Source of the DNA: Chitinibacter sp046530675
GTDB taxonomy: Bacteria > Pseudomonadota > Gammaproteobacteria > Burkholderiales > Chitinibacteraceae
Reading direction: 5' to 3'
NCBI RefSeq assembly: GCF_046530675.1
Contig: NZ_CP172558.1
Span: 1,860,001-1,924,000 of the forward strand
DNA: 64,000 bases
The notes under the pieces are model-generated. The model made no database searches. It was not told the DNA's origin and saw only the letters and a program-made list of their open reading frames with translations. The position numbers and the translations under genes are program-made. The number at the start of each line of letters is the position of its first letter. Position 1 is the first letter of the stretch. Shown piece by piece: positions 35,093-43,213 of the stretch.

Positions 35093-36550
35093 ATGAAGAG
35101 ATTCCTGGTAGCACTTTCTACGTTGTTATTATTTGCTTGTGGCGACTCTGATCAGGGGCGTGCCAAGCAGGTGTTGCCGTGGGCAGAAACCCGGGAATTG
35201 GTCGTGCTGGTGCAAAATGGCCCGACGGCATTGTATGTCAATGCCGAGGGTAATTATGCCGGTCTGGAATACGATCTGATCACGCAGTTTGCCCAGCAGA
35301 ACAATCTGAAGGTGCGTTTTCTGGTCAGCAGCAATCACACCGAGATGCTTGAACGTCTGCAACGACGCGAGGCTCATCTGGCCGTTGGTGGTCCGCGAGA
35401 CACAGTCGAAGGGCTGATTTATGGTTCACCCTATCAGGATGTTGAAGCGACACTGGTTTTTTCGTCAAAAACCAGCGAAACCACGGCACTGAAAGCGCTC
35501 AAACAGGGGCTGGCCAGCATCAACACCTTGCCGCAATATGTCGCTGCGCTCAATCAACTGCAACAAAATTACCCGGCTTTAAGTTGGCAGGTCATCAATA
35601 GCGGCGATAGCGAATCGCTGATCGAGCAGGTTGCGCAAGGCAAAATCGAGTTTGCGCTGGTTGATTCGCACGCGGTTGAAGTGGCACAAAATTATCATCC
35701 GAATATTACGACTTCCCGCAAGATTTCCAGCGTCCAGCAGTTGGCGTGGGCGATGCCTGATTCGGATTTGCAATTACAAAATCGGATTAACGGTTTTTTC
35801 CGTCAGCAGGTCGCCGATGGCTCATTGCGCCGTTTGCATGATCGTTACTACGGCCATCTTGACCGTGTCGATCAGCTCGATGCGTTGGCGTATCTGGGAC
35901 GAATTCAATCGACATTGCCGCGCTATAAAGAGTGGTTTCAGGAGGCCGAGGGTCGTACCGGGCTGGACTGGCGGCTGATCGCGGCGCTGTCGTATCAGGA
36001 ATCGCACTGGAATCCCGACGCAGTTTCGCCCACCGGCGTACGCGGCATTATGATGCTGACCAATGAAACGGCGCAGCGGATGAATGTGGATAGAACCAAT
36101 CCGTATGAAAGCATTATCGGCGGCGCGAAATATATCCAGCTGCTCAAAGAAACGCTGGCTGACCGGGTCGCCGAGCCTGATCGAACCTGGCTGGCGCTGG
36201 CGGCGTATAACATCGGCATGGGGCATCTGATCGATGCGCGTACGCTGGCGGTGCGAATGAAAAAAGACCCCAATAGCTGGGCTGATGTGAAATCGGTATT
36301 GCCTTTATTGCGTAAACCCGAAGTCTTTAGCACCTTGAAATATGGTTATGCACGGGGTGGCGAGCCGGTGGTTTTTGTTGAAAGTCTGCAGTCGTATTAC
36401 GATGTACTGGCGCGTTTTCAGCCGCCAAGCAAAACAGTATTGCCGATGCCATCCGATTCGGTCATCGTGCATAATCCGGAAAATCTGCAGTTGGAAATCA
36501 ATAGCGTACTCAACCCGCTGGCAATCGAGAAACTGGCAGCCAACTGGTAG
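35093..36550 (+). CDS. mltF: Membrane-bound lytic transglycosylase F
   Basis: 485 residues. Lipoprotein signal with Cys16 (LLFAC), a family-3 binding-protein-like regulatory domain (about 40-265) and a C-terminal SLT domain with catalytic Glu303 in ALSYQESHWNPDAVSPTGVRGIMMLT. It cleaves peptidoglycan to 1,6-anhydro-muropeptides at the outer membrane. The products are later processed by NagZ, encoded 2 kb downstream. A palindrome begins at the last base of the stop codon. Confidence 0.93.
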   Translation: MKRFLVALSTLLLFACGDSDQGRAKQVLPWAETRELVVLVQNGPTALYVNAEGNYAGLEYDLITQFAQQNNLKVRFLVSSNHTEMLERLQRREAHLAVGGPRDTVEGLIYGSPYQDVEATLVFSSKTSETTALKALKQGLASINTLPQYVAALNQLQQNYPALSWQVINSGDSESLIEQVAQGKIEFALVDSHAVEVAQNYHPNITTSRKISSVQQLAWAMPDSDLQLQNRINGFFRQQVADGSLRRLHDRYYGHLDRVDQLDALAYLGRIQSTLPRYKEWFQEAEGRTGLDWRLIAALSYQESHWNPDAVSPTGVRGIMMLTNETAQRMNVDRTNPYESIIGGAKYIQLLKETLADRVAEPDRTWLALAAYNIGMGHLIDARTLAVRMKKDPNSWADVKSVLPLLRKPEVFSTLKYGYARGGEPVVFVESLQSYYDVLARFQPPSKTVLPMPSDSVIVHNPENLQLEINSVLNPLAIEKLAANW

Positions 36551-36598
36551 GGTATTGTCCTGTAGCCATTTTCAATATTGACTTTCATGCGTATACCC
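36550..36598. repeat. 49-bp palindrome, intergenic copy
   Basis: GGGTATTGTCCTGTAGCCATT...GCGTATACCC, exact terminal hexamers at 49 bp. It overlaps the final G of the mltF stop and lies in the leader of gltX. Confidence 0.88.
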
Positions 36599-36686
36599 AT
36601 GTTTGTATGTTAATGGGGATTGCGCTGTCCGAGTTTTGCGCTATTTCCGGTACAATAGTACTTTCGCTTTTTGCCGGATTTGCCTC

Positions 36687-38075
36687 ATGACTGTACGCAC
36701 CCGATTTGCTCCTTCTCCGACTGGTCTGCTCCATATTGGCGGCGTTCGCACTGCGCTGTTTTCCTGGGCTTATGCGCGTAAACATGGTGGTCAGTTCGTG
36801 CTGCGGATTGAAGACACCGATCTGGAACGCTCGACGCCCGAATCGGTTGCGGCGATTCTGGACGGCATGCATTGGATCGACATCGGTTACGACGAAGGCC
36901 CGTTCTACCAGATGCAAAGGATGGAACGCTACAAGGAAGTGATCGCGCAATTGCTCGAGAGCGGCCACGCCTACTACTGCTATTGCAGCAAGGAAGAGCT
37001 CGAAGCGCAACGCGCCGCTGCCGAAGCCAAAGGCGAAAAGCCCCGTTATGATCGCACCTGGCGTCCTGAAAGCGGCAAAACTTTGCCCGCAATTCCAGCC
37101 GATATCAAACCCGTCGTGCGTTTCAAAACGCCAATCGGCGGCTCGGTGGTCTGGGAAGATCAGGTCAAAGGCCGTATCGAAATCAGCCACAATGAACTCG
37201 ACGATCTGATTCTCGCGCGCCCCGATGGCACACCAACATACAATTTCTGCGTCGTCGTTGATGATGTCGATATGCGCATCAGCCATGTCATTCGCGGTGA
37301 CGACCATGTGAACAACACGCCACGCCAGATCGTGATTTACGAAGCGATGGGCGCGCCGGTGCCGGTGTTTGCCCACTTGCCGATGATCAACAACGATCAG
37401 GGCGTCAAACTCTCCAAGCGTCGCGACGCGGTGTCGGTCGTCGATTACGACAAGCAAGGCTTCCTGCCCGAAGCGCTGCTCAATTACCTGGCGCGTCTGG
37501 GCTGGGGTCATGGCGACGATGAAATCTTTTCGATGGCGCAATTTATCGAATGGTTCGACCTGAAAGATGTCAGCGGCAGCCCAAGCCGGATGGATCGCGA
37601 CAAACTGCTGTGGACCAACGCGCAATACATCAAGGCCGCAGATCCGGCGCGCCTTGCTGACCGTGTTGCCGGTTTTATGACCGACAAAGGCATCAAGACT
37701 GAGGGCGGTCCGGCCTTGGCAGAGGTGTGTGCCTTGCTGAAAGATCGTTGCCAGACTTTGGTCGAAATGGCCGATCAGGCCGAATATTTCTACCAGCCGC
37801 TGACGCCAACGGCTGAAATCGTCGAAAAACACCTCGATCCGGAATCGGAAGAGCGCCTGAAAGTGTTTGCTGCCGAAGCGGCGAAATTGGAAAACTGGGA
37901 CGCGGCGACCATTGGCGCTTTCATTAAAGACTTCGTCAAAGAACAGGGCGTCAAAATGCCGCAAGTCGGCATGCCACTGCGCGCCAAAGTCTGCGGCATC
38001 ACCAACACGCCATCGGTCGATGCGGTGCTGGCCTTGATCGGCCGAGAAGAAGTTTTGCGCCGATTGGTGGGATAA
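36687..38075 (+). CDS. gltX: Glutamyl-tRNA synthetase
   Basis: 462 residues, class I synthetase. HIGH-type motif HIGG in APSPTGLLHIGGVRTALF and KMSKS-type motif KLSKR in NDQGVKLSKRRDAVSV. It charges tRNA-Glu. Start at 36687 (MTVRTRFAPSPTG); the open frame extends 28 residues upstream without family resemblance. A TACAAT -10 at 36651-36656 is a likely promoter element. Confidence 0.97.
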   Translation: MTVRTRFAPSPTGLLHIGGVRTALFSWAYARKHGGQFVLRIEDTDLERSTPESVAAILDGMHWIDIGYDEGPFYQMQRMERYKEVIAQLLESGHAYYCYCSKEELEAQRAAAEAKGEKPRYDRTWRPESGKTLPAIPADIKPVVRFKTPIGGSVVWEDQVKGRIEISHNELDDLILARPDGTPTYNFCVVVDDVDMRISHVIRGDDHVNNTPRQIVIYEAMGAPVPVFAHLPMINNDQGVKLSKRRDAVSVVDYDKQGFLPEALLNYLARLGWGHGDDEIFSMAQFIEWFDLKDVSGSPSRMDRDKLLWTNAQYIKAADPARLADRVAGFMTDKGIKTEGGPALAEVCALLKDRCQTLVEMADQAEYFYQPLTPTAEIVEKHLDPESEERLKVFAAEAAKLENWDAATIGAFIKDFVKEQGVKMPQVGMPLRAKVCGITNTPSVDAVLALIGREEVLRRLVG

Positions 38076-38094
38076 ACGGCTGCGAAGTCCGTTG

Positions 38095-38637
38095 ATGCCT
38101 CGATCCATTTTCCTTATTGCTATCTCTGGCAGCTTGCGTGCAGCGTCGTGCAATACGGCGCTGCTGAGGGCGGTGCAGGCTGTCGCGCCCAGCCATATGC
38201 ACGTCACGCTGTTTGATCAGCTTGCGCAAGTGCCGCCGTTTAACCCGGATATTGAGATTGATACTGTGCCGCTGCTAGCGCAATTGTGTGAGCAGATTAT
38301 TGCGGCTGATGGTGTTTTGATTGCCAGCCCCGAATACGCGCATGGGGTCAGTGGCATAATGAAAAACCTGCTCGACTGGATGGTCAATACGCCAGCATTT
38401 GTCAATAAACCTGTTGCAACATTGAACGCTGCGCCGCGTGCGCATCATGCTTTTGACGCGCTCAAGGAAACGCTAACGCTGATGTCGGCGCAGTGGCTTG
38501 AAGCTGCGTCGATCACAGTGCCAGTGATTGGCGACACCACGACGACTGAGGCAATTTTGCGCAATCCGCAACTATGTTCCGATTTGCGAAATGCGTTGGC
38601 GGAGTTTACTAAGTTGCAGCTTGAGACAATGAATTAG
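38095..38637 (+). CDS. NADPH-dependent FMN reductase family protein
   Basis: 180 residues, flavodoxin-like. FMN phosphate loop GSLRAASCNTALL near 11-23 and SPEYAHGVSGIMKNLLDWMV near 79-98 are typical of the chromate/azo-reductase-like family. It reduces FMN, quinones or similar acceptors; the physiological substrate is unknown. Starts 20 bp after gltX. Confidence 0.85.
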   Translation: MPRSIFLIAISGSLRAASCNTALLRAVQAVAPSHMHVTLFDQLAQVPPFNPDIEIDTVPLLAQLCEQIIAADGVLIASPEYAHGVSGIMKNLLDWMVNTPAFVNKPVATLNAAPRAHHAFDALKETLTLMSAQWLEAASITVPVIGDTTTTEAILRNPQLCSDLRNALAEFTKLQLETMN

Positions 38638-38660
38638 TGGGGCGGGTGGGTATCTAAATT

Positions 38661-40217
38661 ATGGTTATGGATGACAATCTACGTGGGCAAATCGGCCAGC
38701 TGGTCATGGCCGGCTTTGATGGTTTTGTTCCCAATGCGCACATCGAAAGCCTGATCCGCGAGCAGCGTATCGGCGGTGTAATTCTATTCCGGCGCAATAT
38801 CGAGTCACCTGCGCAAGTGGCCGCGCTATGTCGCCGTTTGCAGGAAATCAACGCCGAAGTTTCGGATTTACCGCTGTTGATCGGCATCGATCAGGAAGGC
38901 GGTATGGTGATGCGGATCGAAGACGGTGTGACGCCGCTGCCGTCGGCGATGGCTTACGCCTCAGGCTATGCCTCGCACGCGGTGCCCGGTTGCAGCCCGG
39001 CAGACTGTGAACAACTTCATCGCGTCGGCGCTGATGAGTTGCGCCAGATGGGGATCAATATCAATTTTGCGCCTTGCCTCGATATCAACAACAATCGTGC
39101 CAATCCGGTGATCGGCGTGCGCTCGTTTGGTGAAAATGCCGCGACAGTGACGGTTTACGGGCTGGCGGCGATGCGAGGGATACAGTCAGTGGGAATTGCC
39201 GCGACGGTGAAGCATTTTCCCGGTCATGGCGATACGGCGAGTGATTCGCACTATGCATTACCGCTGATTGCGCATGATAGGCCGCGCCTTGATGCGGTCG
39301 AGCTGACGCCGTTCAAGGCGGCGATTGCTGCTGGGGTTGATGCCATCATGACGGCGCACGTGGTTTTTCCCGCCATTGAACCTGATAGGACGATTCCTGC
39401 AACGCTGTCGCGCAAAGTGCTGACCGGCTTGCTGCGCGAAGAACTGGGTTTTGACGGCCTGATTATCACCGATTGCCTGGAAATGGACGCGATTGCCGGG
39501 GGCGTTGGCAGCGAACAGGGCGCGGTGCAGGCGATTGCCGCCGGTGCCGATATTGCACTGGTTTCGCATACGGCGAGTCGTCAACGCGGCGCAGTGGCGG
39601 CCTTGCTTAATGCAGTTAATCAGGGGTATATCGCTGTAGAGCAGCTTGAAAAGTCAATACAGCGAATTACCCATGCCAAGTATATGGCGCGCAACTGGCG
39701 CGATTTGCCTGTAATCCCGACGGCTTTGTGCACTGCCGAAAGTCTGGCACTGGCCGAGCGCGTGCAATCGCTCGGTATTGAAGGTGTTGCGGCACCCCTT
39801 GATCCGCAGCAGCCGGTGCTGCTGGTGACGACCGAGTTACTGCAACGGACTGAAATTGACGAGGTTGCACTCGGCGCTTCGCTCAGTGCACGGGGCAGTT
39901 TGCTGCCGGTGCTGGAAGCCGCTGGTTTTACGGTAAATGAAATGATCATCCCGCCCAATGTCGGAGCAGCCGATGCGGCTCGTGTTGTCGAGACGGCCAG
40001 CACGGCACAGCAGATTATTTTCCAGAGCTATAACGCGACGCGCTTTGCCAGTCAGGCTGCGCTGATTCAGGCGCTGGACGCGAGCAAACTCACGCTGATC
40101 GCCGGGCGTAATCCGTATGATCTGCAATTGGCTCCCAAAGCCAGAGCGCGTTACGCCGCCTGCAGTAATCGTCCGGCTGCGCTGGCGCTGATTTTCAAAA
40201 GAATGATGGGCGTTTGA
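38661..40217 (+). CDS. nagZ: Glycoside hydrolase family 3 beta-N-acetylhexosaminidase (NagZ-like, long form)
   Basis: 518 residues. GH3 barrel with IGIDQEGGMVMRI, the KHFPGHGDTASDSHYALP loop carrying the His/Asp acid-base pair, and the nucleophile Asp in FDGLIITDCLEMDAI. The typical proteobacterial NagZ is about 340 residues; this one has an extra C-terminal alpha/beta domain of roughly 170, as in Gram-positive NagZ. No signal peptide, so cytoplasmic. It removes GlcNAc from anhydro-muropeptides or chitin oligomers. A 49-bp palindrome-like stretch lies inside at 39624-39672. Confidence 0.9.
   Translation: MVMDDNLRGQIGQLVMAGFDGFVPNAHIESLIREQRIGGVILFRRNIESPAQVAALCRRLQEINAEVSDLPLLIGIDQEGGMVMRIEDGVTPLPSAMAYASGYASHAVPGCSPADCEQLHRVGADELRQMGININFAPCLDINNNRANPVIGVRSFGENAATVTVYGLAAMRGIQSVGIAATVKHFPGHGDTASDSHYALPLIAHDRPRLDAVELTPFKAAIAAGVDAIMTAHVVFPAIEPDRTIPATLSRKVLTGLLREELGFDGLIITDCLEMDAIAGGVGSEQGAVQAIAAGADIALVSHTASRQRGAVAALLNAVNQGYIAVEQLEKSIQRITHAKYMARNWRDLPVIPTALCTAESLALAERVQSLGIEGVAAPLDPQQPVLLVTTELLQRTEIDEVALGASLSARGSLLPVLEAAGFTVNEMIIPPNVGAADAARVVETASTAQQIIFQSYNATRFASQAALIQALDASKLTLIAGRNPYDLQLAPKARARYAACSNRPAALALIFKRMMGV
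39624..39672. repeat. 49-bp palindrome-like stretch inside nagZ
   Basis: GGGTATATCGCTGTAG...CTGTA-like centre...TTACCC; right end differs by one base from ATACCC. In the coding frame it gives QGYIAVEQLEKSIQRITHA, where GH3 enzymes normally have a similar segment. Confidence 0.4.
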
Positions 40218-40247
40218 TCTGCATTCAGCAGTGACGCGACAATAAAA

Positions 40248-40273
40248 ACGCCACATGGTTACCCATGTGGCGT
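40248..40273. terminator. Bidirectional hairpin between nagZ and the GH19 chitinase gene
   Basis: Perfect 11-bp stem ACGCCACATGG / CCATGTGGCGT with loop TTAC; A run on the left and T-rich right side serve both convergent genes. Confidence 0.85.
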
Positions 40274-40299
40274 ATATCTTTCTAAGTCAAGCTAGATAA

Positions 40300-42075
40300 T
40301 TACTTCAGCGTGATACCCCAGTTGGCTTCAACGCATTTGCTGTATTGGCCATCGATCAGTGCATTGTATGGCGTCTGGTAGCTGACCAGTTGGCACTTAT
40401 TATCGCCGCCGACTTTCCAGTCTTTTTCCCAGTAGATATTAAATGCGGCTGATGAACCACCATCGAAACGACCCATGTTTGAGCATTTCATCGACTCTTT
40501 TGTGATATCCCAACCCAGATCGCGCGAAAACTCGGTGTAGTAATTGATCCGGTTTTGCGCCGCTGGTTTGACCTGGGCATCCTGACATTCGGCATTGATA
40601 ATCTGGATCGTCGTCGGGAAGTCGTTACCCAGTTGACGCGATTTATCAAAGTCGTTCGGAACCCAGGTGCCGTCGATCACGTGCAGCATCGATGGTTTTG
40701 GCGGTTGCGGATACACAAAGAAGAACACGGCTGACGCCAGATTCAGCCAGCTTTCGGCGACACGATCCGGATCTTTGAGCAGAACAGACTGGTCGCCGTC
40801 AAACATCGCCTGGCTGAATGGGCCATAGTTATAGTTGTAAGACAACTGCTTGGCGCCGCGACCGAAGTATTTCTTGAAGCCGCCTTTGGCATCCGTGCCA
40901 CAAGTCCAGACTTTGTTAAAGACCGGATCGGTACATTCGGTGTTATAGCCGCAGCTCGTGCCATCTTCGGTACAACCCATTTCGCGGACATGCACCAAGG
41001 CTTGCAACCATTCGGCATTGCCGTACTGCTCAACGCTATGGCCGCCGGTTTCCTGCGCAAAGTGCGCGAATGAAGTGGCCAGTGAGCGACGGCAGATTTC
41101 ATCGGCATTGCGGCCATCGCTGTAATCACCACAGAAGGCAGGGAATTTCGCAACGGCTTGCAGGAAACGCGTGTAAGTGTAGCTTGGGTGCGCTTTGGAG
41201 AAGTAATAATCCCATTTGGCTTTTGGCAAGATGACTTCAACGCGTTTGACGTTGCCCGGATTGCTCATCAGGCCGGGTGCAACGGCCTCGACGACCGAAT
41301 TGGCCAATGTGCGAACCGACGCTTTGACTTTGCGGAAAATATCGCTATCAGTCAGCGTGGCAGCATAAGCTTCTGCCTCGGCTTTGGTCGGTACGCCGCT
41401 CGTGCCACCACCGCCGGGGGCTGGCGTGGCCATTCCGGCGCTGTCACAAGCACCTGCTGCAAGCCATTCAGCGGCTTTGCCTGGCTCGGAGCCGGGATTC
41501 GACCACCATTTGGCGCTGTAATTGACTGCGTTGTAACTCACTTTGGCACCACCGGCATACGAGCTGCCTGCATTCCACGCAGCATCACATTTTGGCAGAC
41601 CAGCAGCAGGTGTCGCAGTTGGTGCTGGCGTACTGGTCGGTGCAGCGGTTGGTGTAGCAGTAGGGACAGCAGTAGGGACAGCAGTTGGGACAGCAGTTGG
41701 AGCAGCTGTCGGAGCCGCAGTTGGCGCCGGGGTCGCGGTTACGACCGGGGTCGAAGTCGGTTTTACGGTCACCTGTGGTGTTGCTGTTGGTGCTGGTGTT
41801 GCAGTTGGAACTGCTGTCGGAGTTACTGTTGGTGCGGGTGTCGCTGTTGAAACCGGTGTGGCAGTCGGAGCTGTGCTGAGTAATTGCCATGGCCCCCACT
41901 GGTTGGCGCCCGGAATTTCGCCCTGTGTCCACCATTTGGCTTTGTAATTTTTGCCTTGATAGGTCACGGTATCGTTGACCAGATAGATCGTCGAGGCATT
42001 CCAGTCTGCGGCCCAGACGCTGGCACTCAGGCACAAGGCGGCCATCAAGGCCGATATTTTAAACTTGGTGTTCAT
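40300..42075 (-). CDS. Secreted GH19 chitinase with two chitin-binding domains
   Basis: 591 residues: signal peptide (ends SVWA-AD), first CBM5/12 domain (about 23-68, ADWNASTIYLVNDTVTYQG), a long Thr/Pro/Ala/Val linker of repeated TPxAxP units (about 70-165), second CBM5/12 (about 170-215, CDAAWNAGSSYAGGAKVSY), and a GH19 catalytic domain from about 240. The latter has the catalytic Glu in AHFAQETGGHS and the conserved FGRGAKQLSYNYNYG. It hydrolyses chitin outside the cell by inversion. ATG at 42075 has AGGAG upstream. The linker repeats make the DNA internally repetitive. Confidence 0.94.
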   Translation of the reverse strand: MNTKFKISALMAALCLSASVWAADWNASTIYLVNDTVTYQGKNYKAKWWTQGEIPGANQWGPWQLLSTAPTATPVSTATPAPTVTPTAVPTATPAPTATPQVTVKPTSTPVVTATPAPTAAPTAAPTAVPTAVPTAVPTATPTAAPTSTPAPTATPAAGLPKCDAAWNAGSSYAGGAKVSYNAVNYSAKWWSNPGSEPGKAAEWLAAGACDSAGMATPAPGGGGTSGVPTKAEAEAYAATLTDSDIFRKVKASVRTLANSVVEAVAPGLMSNPGNVKRVEVILPKAKWDYYFSKAHPSYTYTRFLQAVAKFPAFCGDYSDGRNADEICRRSLATSFAHFAQETGGHSVEQYGNAEWLQALVHVREMGCTEDGTSCGYNTECTDPVFNKVWTCGTDAKGGFKKYFGRGAKQLSYNYNYGPFSQAMFDGDQSVLLKDPDRVAESWLNLASAVFFFVYPQPPKPSMLHVIDGTWVPNDFDKSRQLGNDFPTTIQIINAECQDAQVKPAAQNRINYYTEFSRDLGWDITKESMKCSNMGRFDGGSSAAFNIYWEKDWKVGGDNKCQLVSYQTPYNALIDGQYSKCVEANWGITLK

Positions 42076-42412
42076 TGTCTCACTCCTTGAGGATTTTTTG
42101 ACTCCAGACAGTGCTTTCCTCATTCGCGCTGTTGGTCATTCAAATACATTGAGTCAATCAATTTGCGGCAATTCTGACTCTTCAGGGGCGTAATCCTACC
42201 ATTTGTAGTTCTGGTGTCTATGACTACAAGCACAGCAGCATAACGCTGGAAATGCGGGGTGAATTAATTGGCGGAATTAAAAAACATTAATTCCGGTTTT
42301 TTGTAATTAAATGAATATTTTAAGTATTTGCTGATATTCAATTTCTCTTCGACGCGAGCCAGAGCTAGGTATAATGGGCGGGCAGTTTTGATGATGACAA
42401 GGTTGGATTGGC
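42076..42412. promoter_or_regulatory. Divergent control region between the chitinase and the lysine-rich protein genes
   Basis: Holds a 7-bp inverted repeat TTGTAGT...ACTACAA (42202-42230), a possible operator. It also has a terminator-like hairpin CGGAATTAA-AAAACA-TTAATTCCG followed by GTTTTTTG (42272-42302), although no plus-strand gene ends there. A promoter for the next gene lies at 42348-42375 (TTCGAC, 16 bp, TATAAT). A small transcript ending at the hairpin is possible but unproven. Confidence 0.5.
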
Positions 42413-42835
42413 ATGCACAATGTTTGGAAGCAGTTGGTGGTTTTGGTGAGCGCGGTGGTATTGGCGACGAGCACGGTTTGGGCAGAAGACGCCCCGCTGC
42501 CGTTTGATAGCCCCGATGCTGCACCGCCGATTGCTCGTCGTGCGCCGCCGCCCAATGCTCAATATGTGGCACCCAGCTCAGTAAAAAAGACCAGTAAAGC
42601 CAAACGCAGCAAGTCTGCCAACAAATCGTCTTCGACGAAAAAATCGCGCTACAGTAAGCAGGGTGCCAAATCGAGCGCGAAAAAATCCAGTGTTAAAAAA
42701 ACCGGATCGAAAAAATCTGGCGCTAAAAAGAGCCAAACCCGAAAATCGAGCGCCAAAAAATCGAATGTGAAAAAATCCGGTAAATCCAAAACGGCAAAAA
42801 AATCCAAGACGGCCAAAAAATCACAACGTGAATAA
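42413..42835 (+). CDS. Exported lysine/serine-rich protein, histone H1-like composition
   Basis: 140 residues. A clear signal peptide (about 1-24, ending TVWA-ED), a short acidic/proline segment (DAPLPFDSPDAAPP), then about 85 residues built almost only of Lys, Ser, Ala and Thr in KKS/AKKS-type repeats. Similar tails occur in nucleoid-binding H1-like proteins, but those have no signal peptide. Here the basic tail should be outside the cytoplasm, where it could bind acidic polymers such as LPS, DNA or teichoic-like material. A consensus TATAAT promoter and a strong terminator frame it as a single-gene unit. Confidence 0.75.
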   Translation: MHNVWKQLVVLVSAVVLATSTVWAEDAPLPFDSPDAAPPIARRAPPPNAQYVAPSSVKKTSKAKRSKSANKSSSTKKSRYSKQGAKSSAKKSSVKKTGSKKSGAKKSQTRKSSAKKSNVKKSGKSKTAKKSKTAKKSQRE

Positions 42836-42846
42836 ACCAAATAAAC

Positions 42847-42872
42847 AAAAAGCCCTCGAAAGAGGGCTTTTT
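42847..42872 (+). terminator. Terminator after the lysine-rich gene
   Basis: Perfect AAAAAGCCCTC / GAGGGCTTTTT stem with loop GAAA. Confidence 0.92.
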
Positions 42873-42875
42873 GTT

Positions 42876-43213
42876 GGGTATTGCACGCTAGGCTCTGTTG
42901 ACGTTTGGTTTGCGAGTCGCGTTTGTGCTGGTTTTGGCCTGAAACAAGGCGGCATGTCTTTATCTATAAAAACAGTTCCTGATGCATAGTCATTCTATGT
43001 AAAGGTTTTGCAACGCAGTGTCAGGCCAAAAACAGCCAAACCCTCTGGGCTGGGCGCTTTTTGTGACGACTCTGCGTTATTGCCTGCTCAGATAGAATGA
43101 CTATGCATCACAGCCAATGCCTTGATTCGTCACAAAAATCGCGCCAGCGCGACCGTAAACCAAACGTCAACAGAGCCTAGCGCTTGCAGGCTTTTGCTTT
43201 GAGCAAGATACGC
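42876..43213. repeat. 49-bp palindrome interrupted by MITE copy 2
   Basis: GGGTATTGCACG-CTAG stands left of the MITE and CTAG-CGCTTG...GATACGC right of it. Joining them at a single CTAG gives exactly 49 bp with GGGTAT and ATACGC ends. The right end touches the aroA stop codon. Confidence 0.75.
42891..43177. mobile_element. MITE copy 2 with GGCTCTGTTGA ends, inserted at CTAG
   Basis: 287 bp, same ends and interior as the copy at 6144-6409. Near position 42950 it has 27 bases where copy 1 has 6. TA duplicated inside CTAG on both sides. Non-coding. Confidence 0.88.

Noticed and set aside
36585..38207. 540-codon open frame on the minus strand opposite gltX
   Set aside because: It lies antisense to a certain gltX gene, its protein is rich in His/Arg/Gln as expected of a shadow frame, and it matches no family I know.
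41158..41850. Open frames opposite the GH19 linker, rich in Val/Gly or Ser/Cys/Arg
   Set aside because: They are produced by the repetitive Thr/Pro linker codons read on the other strand.
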